Source of the DNA: Palsa-506 sp963836355
GTDB lineage: Bacteria; Actinomycetota; Actinomycetes; Streptosporangiales; Streptosporangiaceae
NCBI GenBank assembly: GCA_963836355.1
Contig: CAWIJO010000007.1
Location: 713,280 to 777,279, forward strand
Direction: 5' to 3'
Length of the DNA: 64,000 nucleotides
Made by a program: the position numbers and the translations under genes. Positions within the stretch are counted from its first letter, which is position 1, and the number at the start of each line of letters is the position of its first letter. The notes beneath the pieces are model-generated. The model worked only from the letters and a program-made list of their open reading frames with translations, did not search any database and was not told the DNA's origin. Positions 1-9,132 of the stretch are shown piece by piece.

Positions 1-584
1 TGGAGGGGCAGGGGCTTGTCCGCCGGCGCTGGGGATCGGGGACGTATGTGGCCGAGCGGTCGCGGGTGGCCAACAGCCTGGAGGTGAACTTTGGTGTCTC
101 CGACGCGATCCGCGCCGCCGGGATGGAGGCCGGAACCGAGCAGGGACGGACGCGGACCGGGCCGGCGTTGGCCAGCGAGGCCGAGTGCCTTGGGCTTGAC
201 CCGGGCCAGGATGTGCTGGTCGTCGAACGGGTCCGGACGGCGGACGGCAGGCCGGTGGTGTTTTCCCGTGACATCTTGCCCGGCAAGATCATCGGTGACC
301 GCGCGGATGTCGCGGAGCAGATGCTCCGCCGGTCGATTTACGAAGTGCTCGAGCGCGACCTGGACATCGTGATCAATCATGGGGTTGCGAGCTTCCGTCC
401 CGTGCGGGCGGACCGCACGGTCGCCCGGCTGCTGGGCACCGGTGCCGGGGAGCTGCTGCTGTACCTGTCGCAGGTCGACTACGCCGAGGGCGGAGCAGCC
501 GTGCTCTCGTCCCACGAGTACCATCTCGCGGACGCCTTCGACTTCTCGGTCGTCCGGCAGGGCCCCGGAAGGAGATTCTCATGA
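1..584 (+). CDS. GntR-family transcriptional regulator with UTRA domain, 5' end outside window
   Basis: The open frame runs from base 3 with no start inside the window, so the protein is N-terminally cut. The first visible residues, EGQGLVRRRWGSGTYV, are the wing of the GntR winged helix (GLV-R...GxGTYV). Residues about 45-190 form a UTRA/HutC effector-binding domain, with the typical VERVRTADGRPVVFSRDILP stretch. GntR/HutC proteins are cytoplasmic ligand-responsive repressors, usually of catabolic or uptake genes beside them. The stop overlaps the start of an aldolase relic (ATGA), so the pair was once one transcription unit. The ligand cannot be deduced. A GTG at 48 is an internal codon, not a start. 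Confidence 0.85.
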   Translation, partial: EGQGLVRRRWGSGTYVAERSRVANSLEVNFGVSDAIRAAGMEAGTEQGRTRTGPALASEAECLGLDPGQDVLVVERVRTADGRPVVFSRDILPGKIIGDRADVAEQMLRRSIYEVLERDLDIVINHGVASFRPVRADRTVARLLGTGAGELLLYLSQVDYAEGGAAVLSSHEYHLADAFDFSVVRQGPGRRFS

Positions 585-690
585 CCGCCGCAGTGGGCAA
601 GGCCGTGCGCCTCCAAGCGCGCGATCGACCCGAAGGGGGTCGGTCATCTGCGCTCTGGACCACGGGATGACCTCACCATCAGGCCACGTT
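581..690 (+). pseudogene. Aldolase (DhnA/LsrF-type class I) N-terminal relic
   Basis: An ATG overlaps the GntR stop codon and opens MTAAVGKAVRLQ. After a frameshift near 615 the next frame reads GSVICALDHGMTSP, which resembles the beginning of DhnA/LsrF-type class I aldolases (GKAVRL ... DHG). Nothing recognisable of the barrel follows, so only about 35 codons survive. Seen: the two frames and the overlap. Inferred: an aldolase operon once controlled by the upstream GntR regulator. Confidence 0.45.
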
Positions 691-770
691 CACCGTCCGA
701 AGATCCACAGGACAAGCCCTCGTATGGTCTGCGCCACGTTGATCAGAAATTCCAGACAGGAGCACATTCG

Positions 771-1151
771 ATGCCCCGCGAAGTCATCTCCACACCTGAG
801 GCGCCGGAGTACCCCAGCTACAGCCAGGCGGTGAAGGCGGGCAACACGATCTACGTTGCCGGAACAGTCGGAGTCGATGTGGCGACTGGCGAGCTGGCAG
901 GGCCCACGATCCAGGAGCAGACCCGCCAGTCGTTGCTCAACTGCCAGGCGATCTTGCGTGCCGGTGGCGCCGAGCTGAGCGAGGCCGTCATGGTCCACAC
1001 CTTGCTCCTGCGACCAGAAGACGCTGACGGCGTCATCGAGGTCTTCGACGAGTTTTTCCCGGACGTGCGGCCGCCGCGCTGCGTGAGCAAGCTGGGTGTC
1101 GACCGGCCGGGGATTCTGGTATCGATTGCCGTCGTAGCCGTCACAGACTGA
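771..1151 (+). CDS. RidA/YjgF/UK114-family protein
   Basis: This 126-residue protein is full length for the family. RidA proteins are small homotrimers that deaminate reactive enamine/imine intermediates released by PLP enzymes. Family hallmarks are AGNTIYVAGTVGVD near residue 25 and the C-terminal RPPRCVSKLGV...GILVSIAVVAV, with the Arg that binds the substrate carboxylate. The ATG follows a GGAG ribosome site about 6 bases upstream. It lies downstream of a GntR gene and an aldolase relic, and may be a survivor of the same catabolic cluster. The exact RidA subfamily is not determined. Confidence 0.9.
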   Translation: MPREVISTPEAPEYPSYSQAVKAGNTIYVAGTVGVDVATGELAGPTIQEQTRQSLLNCQAILRAGGAELSEAVMVHTLLLRPEDADGVIEVFDEFFPDVRPPRCVSKLGVDRPGILVSIAVVAVTD

Positions 1152-1454
1152 TCGCTGGGCCCGACCCAGCGCCGGACCGAGCCTCCTTGCCCAGGCCGCA
1201 GACCCGGCATGGGGCAGTTCGAGCATCCGTTGAGCCAGCTTGCGTGCGGCTGGAGCGGACGCCGTGACGCGCAGAAGGAAGATCTGGCGCAAGGTCAATA
1301 GCGTCTCGGTCGGCCTCGATAGCCGCAAATATTCGGCAGAAAGGCGCAAGCGCCCGGCTGCCAGTGCCGAGCGGAATTTCACCCTACGTGCGCGGTCCGC
1401 ATCGGCCAACGCTCCCGCCCGGGCCCGCCGTGGCAGGCACGGCTGATCCTGCCG
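1152..1454. other. Stretch without a supported gene
   Basis: No frame here has recognisable protein similarity. A minus-strand frame between about 1,195 and 1,400 is rich in Leu, Arg and Ala and could be a relic, but I cannot name it. Confidence 0.4.
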
Positions 1455-2095
1455 GTGACCTGCTACGCGGTCCGGCTCGGCCGGGCGCACCTGGGCCGGC
1501 GGGTCATCGCCGGGATGGAAGACCAGGCGCTCGTCATCGCCGCGCCGCGGCAGGGCAAGTCCGGGTGGCTGGCGGACAGGATTATCGACCACCCCGGCGC
1601 GGTCATGACCACCAGCACCCGCACCGACCTGTACGTCAACACCGCCGCGCTGCGGGGCCGGCGCGGGGTGCTGCACGTGTTCAACCCCGAGGGCATCGGC
1701 GGCCTGCCGTCGACCTTCCGGTGGAACCCGGTACGCGGCTGCGACCAGCCCGCCGTCGCGCTGCAACGCGCCGCTTCGTTCACCGCCGCCACCGAATCAC
1801 GGGGACTGCATGACATGGCGTTCTGGATCGGGAAAGCCTCCTCCGTGCTGGCCAGCCTGCTGCACGCCGCCGCGCTCGATGGCCGCACCATGAACGACGT
1901 CTACCAGTGGGCGCACGGCACCGGCGACCAAGCGCCCGAGGAGATCCTTACCGCCCACCCCGGCGCGGCCGAGGGCTGCTCGGCCCGATCCGCGAACTGC
2001 GCCGCCCCGGCCGGACCGCTGATTCGATCCGGATAACCGTGACCCGGGCGCTGTCCTGGTACGCCGACCCCGCCGTCGCCGCCGCGACGTCACCC
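1455..2095 (+). pseudogene. TraG/VirD4-like conjugative coupling ATPase fragment, frameshifted
   Basis: The frame starting at 1455 contains a P-loop of the type IV coupling protein kind, IAAPRQGKSGW (residues about 28-38), followed by the TRTDLYVNTA and VFNPEGIGG...TFRWNPVRGC segments of actinobacterial TraG/TraD proteins. A frameshift near 1,975 moves the reading to another frame, which continues GLLGPIRELRRPGRTADSIR and ALSWYADPAVAAAT. The Walker B half is missing. These proteins pump DNA through conjugation pores at the membrane. Here the piece is a relic of an integrated conjugative element, cut off against the minus-strand gene ending at 2,090. Confidence 0.75.
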
Positions 2096-2466
2096 GGCCC
2101 GGACGAGGGATTCGACGGCGGCGGTCATCACCGCGGCGCTGGCCACCGCGCCGAGCGCGGTGGCCATCGTCTTCCCCTGCTCGGCGGCCAGTTCGGCCAG
2201 GGACCAGCAGGGCAGGTAGACGGCGAGCTCGAGCGGATCGGTGTTGACGCAGCGAACGCGGCTGGCCGCGGCCCGAGCAATTCGAGCGGATCCCAGGTGA
2301 TCACGAACAGCCGCAGCGCGTCGGCCATCCGGGCCTGAGCGGGCGAAAGGGCCTGCCATTCGGCTCTAAGCTCAAGCAGCTTGTGCTCGGTGACGGGCGG
2401 CTGGCCCAGAAGTGGCCGGACCTGGCCGGGAAGCCCTGAGATCGGATCGCCTGGCATGCCAGCCAT
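2090..2466 (-). pseudogene. Small hypothetical protein, frameshifted, downstream of the helicase pair
   Basis: An ATG at 2466, 27 bases past the stop of the zinc-ribbon gene, opens a frame with LLELRAEWQALSPAQARMAD and LFVITWDPLELLG. A second frame takes over near 2,265 and reads NTDPLELAVYLPCWSLAELA to an Ala/Val-rich end. Read together they give one protein of about 124 residues, so a single frameshift is likely. I recognise no family. Its position suggests a third member of the helicase operon. Confidence 0.4.
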
Positions 2467-2493
2467 AGCCCGGATGTACCCGCAGCGACTGCG

Positions 2494-4530
2494 TTACCAG
2501 GGCTGTTTCGACGACAGCCTCAGACGGGCCTGCAGCAGCGGCGTGATCGCGCGGGATTCGGTGGCCGTTACTCGGTACAGCGCAGCGATTGCGTCATGGG
2601 TGATCCCAGCCTCGCCTGCGCGGTAGCCGACCATCCGGTGGATGGCGGCGGCCAGCACGCTTGGCCGGTGCACGGCTGCGAGCTCGGGACCGTCGCTGAC
2701 CCGCCACCATGCGGCCAGGCAGCGCAGGGTGAGCGGGAGAGCGTGCGCCGGGAGGACCCTTCGCCATAGCCGGACCGCCACCGGGTCGAGATCGCAGTCC
2801 GGCTCGGGAAGCCCGCCGAACACGCGCGCTGAGACTGAGCTGAACAGCCACCTGGGTGACGGCAGCCGGGCCGACACCCAGCTTCCGAACGGCAGCATCT
2901 CGGCAATCAGCCGCGTATCCGGATGCCAGCGCAGCAGGTAGTTGTACCGGGCACGGCCAGCGTCCAGCAACCCACAGGTACCTGCAAGATCGCTGTCGTC
3001 GGACACCGAGGTGGCCGAGGTAAGGCTTTCCGGGCGCTCGCCTGCCGCCATGCCGATTGCCCTGGTCGGCCCAGATATGCCGTACAGGCGGATGGCCACG
3101 GTCGCCGGCGAGTCTGGAGCGCACAGCCGCCGCAGTGCCCGCAGGTTGCCCTGGCCGGTCACTGACCAGAACTCCATCGCCAGTTTCTCGCCCGTCTTGC
3201 TCAGCGCCTGCGGACTGAGCAGCTTGGGCCTGGCGGCGGGAGATGCTGGCGGGGATGCTGCGGGGGTGGGCCGCGAAACAGCAGTCCGGGGCTTCGCCCG
3301 TACTGGCCCGCTCGCAGCCCGGGCTGCCCCCTGCCCCGAGTTCACCGGGTTCCGCACCTCACTCCCAGCCGAGTCAGGTGCTGGTCCCTTCCTCCGGTCA
3401 TGAACAGGCACCGGGGCCGCAGACATGGGCGCGGGGACGGAAGAAGACCGCGGTGCGGGCGGGCCCGCGGCCACCTTGGTCATGCAGCGCGCACAGCCGA
3501 GATGGGTCTTGGCTGCGACAATCGGCCAGCTTCCGGCGTCCGCTCCGCAGCTGGGACAGCACAGCGGTGCGAAAGCGCCGGCCGGCAGCAGCCACTCCAG
3601 CACCAGCGGAAAGCGCCGGGCGCCCCGAAGCACGTCAACCGGGAGGCGCAGGACCGGGACATACAGCAGGTGCAGCCGGTAGGGGCGGATCTCGTGCCGG
3701 GGCGTGTATTTCTCATCGATCTCGGCCAGCCGCCGCTTCTGCTCCGCCCGGACGCTGTCCATCCGGGCCGCCAGCAGCGCCTGCCGATCCGGGGCAGCGT
3801 TTGCCTGGCGCCTGACCAGCGAGGCGAGCGCCTCGGCGTAGTACTTCTCGGCCCTCGCCCGTTCCGCGTCCGCGGCTGCGCGCACCGGCCCGTCCGCAAG
3901 TGCCCTGCACCGGTTGGCCGCTGTCCGGTCGAGCAGCCGATGAGCGGCGGCCAGGGCTGGCGGGAGCGCCCCGAGATTCGGCACAGCACCCGCGGGCGAG
4001 CCATCCGCAGCAAACCGCCGCATCCGCTCGACAGCCTGCTCTGGCAGTTCCTGCCCGGACGGGACGTCCACCCAGCATTCCGCTCGTTCATGGAACCGGT
4101 CGTCCGCGGACGCTGTATAGGTCACCATCGCGCCGACCCGGAGCGCCTGCCGCAGGCACCGCTCTGCGGGCCCGCTGGCATCGATCCGGCCGTGATCAAC
4201 GGGGAACGCCTCACGCGCCCTCTCCAGCAGCCGCGCATCGGCGGGCGGCCCAGCGGCGGGGACGGCAAGGCGGAGCACGCCGGCATCGTCGGCCGACAGG
4301 ACATCCTCCGCGGCGGCCATCAGCAGCGGGTGGCCAGCTCCGAGCAACGCCACCCCGTCCTCGCGGGCGACATCAGCGTGTTCGGTGACGGCGAACTCCT
4401 CCGGCAGTTCAAGCCTGCGCTGCAGCTGCGGGGGGATCATCACCAGCGCGGTATCGCCTGACCTTTCCCAGAGCCCGCCACGCGACTCGACGTAACTCAG
4501 CCAGAACGCCAGTCCGCCATCCGCGGTCAC
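2494..4530 (-). CDS. Hypothetical coiled-coil/zinc-ribbon protein, partner of SNF2 helicase
   Basis: This 678-residue protein belongs to no family I can name. Residues about 215-280 are rich in Ala, Arg, Glu and Gln and look like a coiled coil ending in RRLAEIDEKYTPRHEIRPYR. Residues about 324-350 hold a zinc ribbon (CCPSC...CARC). Residues about 355-430 are a low-complexity Ala/Pro/Ser linker, and the last 250 residues are a globular helical domain with many Trp and Arg. It starts with GTG 7 bases after the helicase stop, behind AGGGG, so the two are co-translated. The pairing implies it works with the helicase, perhaps as a substrate-recognition or scaffold subunit. That role is inference. 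Confidence 0.75.
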   Translation of the reverse strand: MTADGGLAFWLSYVESRGGLWERSGDTALVMIPPQLQRRLELPEEFAVTEHADVAREDGVALLGAGHPLLMAAAEDVLSADDAGVLRLAVPAAGPPADARLLERAREAFPVDHGRIDASGPAERCLRQALRVGAMVTYTASADDRFHERAECWVDVPSGQELPEQAVERMRRFAADGSPAGAVPNLGALPPALAAAHRLLDRTAANRCRALADGPVRAAADAERARAEKYYAEALASLVRRQANAAPDRQALLAARMDSVRAEQKRRLAEIDEKYTPRHEIRPYRLHLLYVPVLRLPVDVLRGARRFPLVLEWLLPAGAFAPLCCPSCGADAGSWPIVAAKTHLGCARCMTKVAAGPPAPRSSSVPAPMSAAPVPVHDRRKGPAPDSAGSEVRNPVNSGQGAARAASGPVRAKPRTAVSRPTPAASPPASPAARPKLLSPQALSKTGEKLAMEFWSVTGQGNLRALRRLCAPDSPATVAIRLYGISGPTRAIGMAAGERPESLTSATSVSDDSDLAGTCGLLDAGRARYNYLLRWHPDTRLIAEMLPFGSWVSARLPSPRWLFSSVSARVFGGLPEPDCDLDPVAVRLWRRVLPAHALPLTLRCLAAWWRVSDGPELAAVHRPSVLAAAIHRMVGYRAGEAGITHDAIAALYRVTATESRAITPLLQARLRLSSKQPW

Positions 4531-4537
4531 TTCACGC

Positions 4538-6232
4538 TCACCCCTGGCCGATCAGCTCATCGGTAAACGAGCGATCCTGCAGGTACTCCGTTCTGGCCCG
4601 GGCCAGATCTTCTCCCATTTCCGCCAGTCGCTCGGCGAACTCTGCATCGTCGCGGGACTCGACATAGGCGTCGAACACCGATGTCTCGAAGTCGAAGTCG
4701 TCGTCGATCTTGCCCAGGATCATGTCAAGCTCCCCGACCACGAGCTCGAACAAGTTGATCTTGGCTTCAAGCACGTGCATAATGCGCTGCTCGATGGTGT
4801 CGCGGGCGACGAGATTGGTCAGCACCACATCCCGCGTCTGGCCGACCCGGTGCAGCCGACCGAGCCGCTGCTCGATCTGCATTGGATTCCACGGCAGGTC
4901 GATGTTAATCATCACATGGCAAAACTGCAGGTTACGCCCCTCACCCGCCGATTCGGTGCTCAGCAGCACCGGCACCTCGTCGCGGAACGCCGAGATCGCC
5001 TTCTCCTTGTCGGAACGGGCCAGGCTCCCGTGGTAGATGGCGGTCGGGATGCCCTGGATGCTCAGTTCGCTGGCGAGCGTGTTCAGAGTCTGTCGGAAGG
5101 CGGTAAATACGAGCACCTTTTCCGGGACGGTGCCGCGCAGCCTCGCGGCAAGTTCGGCGACCTTGCTCGTGCCAGCTATCGCGGCGGCTTGACGGCCGAG
5201 ATCCTCCCACCCCACCTTGACCAGGGTCGGGGCAACAGCGGCCGGACTCGAACCGGCCAGCCTTGCCAGGTTGCGCAGGGTCATCCGACTGGATCGCGGG
5301 GCATCCCGCGCCTCCTCCCTGATCCGCGTGGCGATCCCCGCATACAGCGCTGATTCCTCAGCGGAGGGTGTCACGAGCACTGTCTCGGCGAGGCGCTGTG
5401 GCAGCATCACGCTCACCTCGCTGCGGCGGTGACGGACCATTACCTCCCTGGTCCTGGCACGCAACTCGGCGACCTTGCGCGGTGCGCCCGGCTCGCCGGA
5501 CCCATGCTGGACGCGGAACTGCGTGGGGGTGCCCAGCAGGCCGGGAGCGACAAGGCTAACCAACTCATACAGATCCTGGAGCCGGTTCTCCACGGGAGTG
5601 GCCGTGAGCAGCAGCAGATACCGGGCGCTCAACGTTCGCGCCAGCCGACCGGAGGCACTGCGCGGATTGCGCAGCCGGTGGGCCTCGTCCACGATGATCG
5701 CGTCCCACGGCCTGTGCGTCAGCATCGACCTGAGAGGCTCGCGGCGTGCGGCGGCAAGTGAAGCGATCACCACCGGGTGATCGCTGCTAGCGTCCCACCC
5801 CGCTTTGCCGGCCATGGTGGTAGGCAACGCGAACTTCCGCTCTAGTTCCTCCCGCCACTGCTGGGTCAGGCCCGCCGGAACGACCACGAGGACCCGGTCG
5901 GCAAGGCTGCGCATCCGCAACTCTGACAGCACCAGCCCTGCCTCGATCGTCTTGCCGAGCCCGACCTCGTCGGCGAGAACTGCCCGGCCTCGCATCCTGC
6001 GCAGCACCGTCTGGGCCGTCTGCCACTGGTAGTCGAAGGGCTCGAAGTCAAGCCTGGGCTGGGACAGGAAGGTGTCGAATCCCGGCCTGCTCCACATCTC
6101 CACAGCGGCTTCGACCAGGCGGGTGCGTTCTCCATCGACCGGTGCACCTTGCCGCAAGGCACCGAGGAGGGACAGATACGGAGCGAGAACCGGAGACAGC
6201 TCGTCCAGGGATGGCGAACCGGCCGTCGTCAT
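4538..6232 (-). CDS. SNF2/RapA-like DEAD/DEAH helicase
   Basis: The ATG at 6232 gives 564 residues, beginning a few residues before the family-like LDELSPVLAPYL. The frame stays open to 6484 but that extension looks non-coding. All superfamily 2 SNF2 motifs are present: ADEVGLGKTIEAGL (Walker A), VDEAHRLRN (II), TATPVENRLQDL (III), STESAGEGRNLQ (V) and QRLGRLHRVGQ (VI). Such ATPases translocate on duplex DNA and remodel bound proteins. Stand-alone SNF2 proteins paired with an uncharacterised partner often belong to defence or DNA-processing modules. No methylase, nuclease or DISARM gene is adjacent. The start lacks a strong ribosome site. Confidence 0.9.
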   Translation of the reverse strand: MTTAGSPSLDELSPVLAPYLSLLGALRQGAPVDGERTRLVEAAVEMWSRPGFDTFLSQPRLDFEPFDYQWQTAQTVLRRMRGRAVLADEVGLGKTIEAGLVLSELRMRSLADRVLVVVPAGLTQQWREELERKFALPTTMAGKAGWDASSDHPVVIASLAAARREPLRSMLTHRPWDAIIVDEAHRLRNPRSASGRLARTLSARYLLLLTATPVENRLQDLYELVSLVAPGLLGTPTQFRVQHGSGEPGAPRKVAELRARTREVMVRHRRSEVSVMLPQRLAETVLVTPSAEESALYAGIATRIREEARDAPRSSRMTLRNLARLAGSSPAAVAPTLVKVGWEDLGRQAAAIAGTSKVAELAARLRGTVPEKVLVFTAFRQTLNTLASELSIQGIPTAIYHGSLARSDKEKAISAFRDEVPVLLSTESAGEGRNLQFCHVMINIDLPWNPMQIEQRLGRLHRVGQTRDVVLTNLVARDTIEQRIMHVLEAKINLFELVVGELDMILGKIDDDFDFETSVFDAYVESRDDAEFAERLAEMGEDLARARTEYLQDRSFTDELIGQG

Positions 6233-6652
6233 GTAAGGCAGGTTATCGGAGTTGTCCTGGCGGCCCGGACAGAAAAGGCACTCGCGCGCGCGTCGGCCGA
6301 AGAATCCCGGCGGCTGGCTAACGACAGTCGTCGCGTGGTCCGGTGTCCAGCCGGAGCGCCCGCAGCCGCGCAGCGGCGAGGACGAACGAGCCATCCGGCA
6401 CCCGCTCAGCTGGCTGGGTGCTGCGGCTTCCGTGGCTGCATGTGGCCTGGCGTCGCCTGGTGTCGCTCCACGTTGGCTCCCCACCTGGCTCCCAGAACTC
6501 GTTAGCGCCGCTAATGTTCGAAGCTCCTGCCGCCACCCGCGCCGTGCGGATCTGCTGGCCCGGCGCGCTCGCCGACGCGATACGCGGCATCCCCTGGATG
6601 CCCGCTACCGCAACCGTCTGACACGCATATCAGACGGCGGTCAGGCGCGCTC
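6233..6652. other. Stretch without a supported gene
   Basis: This region holds the non-coding-looking upstream extension of the helicase frame and the hairpin at 6614-6637. I see nothing else in it. Confidence 0.4.
6614..6637. terminator. Perfect 8-bp inverted repeat (possible terminator or operator)
   Basis: CCGTCTGA and TCAGACGG are perfect complements separated by 8 bases. There is no T-run after it on either strand, so an intrinsic terminator is uncertain. It sits between the helicase start and the end of the GNAT relic. Confidence 0.35.
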
Positions 6653-6958
6653 TCAACCGGCATCATCTGTCAAGTCGCCCGGCCGCCACATGGTGCTGAC
6701 AACGGGTGCACCCTCCGGCAGGCCCAGGGTGGCGGCGACGTGGAAGCCGAAGTGCTGGTAGAGCGGCACGTTTGCCAGCTTCGAGGATTCGAGGTAGGCG
6801 GGCAGCCCCTCCTTGTCGCATCGCCGGAGCCGCGAGCCCTCAGCTGGAAAGAACCAGCCGAACACCGGATCGTCATAGAAGGCGCGGGCGAGCATCTGAG
6901 CGGTCTCCGTCGCATCTCCACGCCCGGCCACCCGTATCTCAAGACCAGCCACGCACAC
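6653..6958 (-). pseudogene. GNAT N-acetyltransferase with internal deletion
   Basis: The 101-residue frame joins the N-terminus of a GNAT protein (ETAQMLARAFYDDPVFGWFF) directly to its C-terminus (CDKEGLPAYLESSKLANVPL followed by YQHFGF). Family members are about 200 residues. The missing middle holds the central strands and the acetyl-CoA pyrophosphate loop (Q/R-x-x-G-x-G/A). The deletion is in frame, so the reading frame survives, but no acetyl-CoA site remains and activity is not expected. Confidence 0.75.
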
Positions 6959-7469
6959 CAGCGTAGGCCGCTACCGGATTCCACGGCTCGCCTGCGAAAC
7001 GAAGGACCGACTTCCGGGCGGCTGCACGAGTTCCGAATCAAACCGGGCCTGAGGTTCCGAGATTCGAGCCCTCAGGACTGACTGACATATCGGCCCGCTG
7101 ACGGAGTGTTACGCGGTGTCTGGCCTGGTATTTTCCTGGATTTTCTGGCGGTTTCTGCCTCCGGCCGGCCAGGGGTGCGCGATAAATGAACGCAGTTCAC
7201 GTGGCGTTTCTCTGGAGGCAAGGTGGCGGCTGGGCTGTTGCAGGCGCCGCTGCCGTGGCTTCACCCCCAGGATCGTCTCCGTTCCGTTCGGCGCCGGTCA
7301 TCGTCTTCGGCGATCAGGACTCGCATCGGCATTCACCAGTTCCCAGGATGGCAGGTCTTCGCCGCGCGGCCATCCGAAGGTGACAGCCATGTGACAGCCG
7401 TCACCTCCTTGTCACCGGCCACCCCATACGCCTGATTCCTGACGGCACCCAGCCGCAAGGAGACGCGAG
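6959..7469. other. Stretch without a supported gene
   Basis: I see no recognisable gene. The last bases (AAGGAGACGCGAG) are the ribosome site for the lipoprotein relic starting at 7470. Confidence 0.4.
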
Positions 7470-7873
7470 ATGAACGGATGCGAGATTAACGACAGCTCCG
7501 GCGGCCGACCCGAACGGCGGCGGTCATGGCCGCGGTGGGCAGCAACCCTTGCCGCGATGGCCCTGCTATGCCTGCTGGCAACGGCATGCGGGGGTGGCTC
7601 GTCCCCGCCGCCTCCGCCACGGGAGGGTCCGCCTACGCCGCGGGAGGGGCCACGCGTGAGCAGGCGGCGCTCGCCTACGCGAGGTGCATGCGCTCGCACG
7701 GCGTGCCGGACTTCCCCGACCCCGACAGTAACGGCGACTTCCACGTTGGCAATAACTCCGTCAGCAGCCAGGAGACGGCGGCCAACCAAGTCTGCAACCA
7801 CCTGCTGAATGTCGGCCAGTACCAGGCCGCGGCCCGGGCCTGCCAGTCACTGGCGACGCACGCCAAGGGATGA
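7470..7873 (+). pseudogene. Secreted lipoprotein, frameshifted
   Basis: A good ribosome site (AAGGAG) precedes the ATG at 7470. The first frame encodes an Arg-rich start, a hydrophobic signal and a lipobox (LLATACGGGSS). Near 7,610-7,640 the reading must shift to the frame giving SAYAAGGATREQAALAYARC, then MRSHGVPDFPDPD, and ending at 7873. Proteins with the ARCMRSHGVPDFPDP signature typically sit just upstream of a HlyD-type adaptor and a MacB-type ABC ATPase in actinobacteria, exactly the order here. All three genes are damaged. Confidence 0.65.
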
Positions 7874-7882
7874 AGGTAAGTC

Positions 7883-9130
7883 ATGAGCGGGACGGTCCCC
7901 CATGGCCGGGACGCGAGCCGGCAGGCGGATACCCTGGCGGCGGCCGGAGACCCGGCGGCCCCGTCGCGGCCGGGGCCGCCGGGTGACCGCGGACGCGGTC
8001 GGGGTGGTGCTGGCGGCGGGAGGCGTGGCCGCGTGGCGCGCGGGGGTGTTCGGTCCGGACGGCTCGCCGGGGGCGGCGGCCGGGGGCGCGGCCCCCGGTG
8101 ACGACGCAGGCCGTGACGTGACGGGATCTGGCGGCGTCGACGCCGGTGACCGCGACGCTGGGGTACGGGGAGTCATACACGGTGACCGGGAGGGGCGGCG
8201 GGACGCTGACTTGGCTGCCGTCGGCTGGCCAGGTGATCAGGCAGGGGCAGGCGCTGTACAAGGTCGACAACGGCACCCCGGTGGTGCTGCTGTACGGCAG
8301 CGTCCCGGACTGGCGGCCGATGTCGGCCGGGGATACCGGCGCGGACGTGTCCCAGCTCAACCACGACCTGGTACGCCTCGGGTACGCGGACAGCGCGGAT
8401 ATCAGCGCGCTGGGCTGGGACTACTACTCCTGGGAGACCAGGTACGGGGTGCAGCAGATGGAAGAGCATCTGGGCGTCTCCAGCCCGCCGGGGTCGCTGG
8501 TGCTGGGCTCGGTGGTGTTCGAACCGGGCGCGCTGCGGGTCAGCCAGGTCACGAGCAGCCTTGGCGGCCAGGCGGGCGGGCCGGTGCTGGACGCGACGTC
8601 AACGCGGCACGTGGTCACGATCAGCCTGGATGCCGCGCAGCAGACCGAGGTGAAGGCGGGCGATAAGGTGACCGTCACGCTGCCGGACGGGAGGACCACG
8701 CCGGGGACGGTCTCGTGGGTCGGGCGGGTCGCCACCCGTTCCAGCGGCTCGGGCAGCGGCGGCTCGGTTTGGTAACGGCGGCAGCAGCAGCACGTCCACC
8801 GTCCCGGTGCGGGTCACGCTCACCCACCCGCCGGCGGCGGGCACCCTGGACCAGGCGCCAGTGATGGTGAACATCACCACCGACAGCGTCAAGAACGCGC
8901 TGGCGGTGCCAGTGGGGGGGCTGCTGGCCCAGGCGTCGGGCGGGTACGCCATCGAAGTCGTCGGCGCGGGTAACACCCGGCACCTGGTGCGGGTGCAGGT
9001 GCAGGTGCAGGTGCAGGTGCAGGTGCAGGTGCAGGTGCAGGTGCAGGTGGGGCCTGTTTTCGATGACGCCGACGGGCTGGTGCAGGTGACCGGGGCGCTG
9101 GCGCCCGGGCAGCACGTCGTGGTGCCGGCG
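7883..9130 (+). pseudogene. Efflux periplasmic-adaptor (HlyD/peptidoglycan-binding type), multiply broken
   Basis: Pieces of one adaptor can be followed through three frames. An ATG start at 7883 is followed by a membrane anchor (VGVVLAAGGVAAWRAGVFG) in a second frame. A third frame reads PPVTTQAVT-stop-RDLAASTPV and on through a peptidoglycan-binding-like region to 8775. After another frameshift near 8,768, the barrel part (STVPVRVTLTHPPAAGTL ... LAVPVGGLLA) runs to about 9130. The internal TGA at about 8119 stands where the family has Arg, so CGA to TGA is the simplest explanation. Adaptors of this kind link an ABC permease to the cell wall. This copy cannot make a full protein. Confidence 0.75.
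8993..9046 (+). repeat. Nine tandem copies of GTGCAG within the adaptor gene
   Basis: The hexamer GTGCAG repeats nine times without interruption, encoding alternating Val-Gln in the frame of the adaptor's C-terminal part. Being a multiple of three, the repeat can expand or shrink without frame change. It falls in a strand of the adaptor barrel, where relatives have a single VQV. Confidence 0.95.
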
Positions 9131-9132
9131 AC

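Noticed and set aside
690..1766. 358-codon minus-strand frame over ridA and the TraG relic
   Set aside because: It is antisense to two genes on the plus strand with clear similarity, and the middle part could not be assigned.
2494..6232. DISARM or BREX assignment for the helicase pair
   Set aside because: No methyltransferase, DUF1998, phospholipase D, PglZ or BrxC-like gene adjacent; the SNF2 family alone is not enough.
8993..9046. GTGCAG tandem array considered as CRISPR or regulatory repeat
   Set aside because: No spacers, unit of six bases, in the coding frame of an adaptor; it is a microsatellite.
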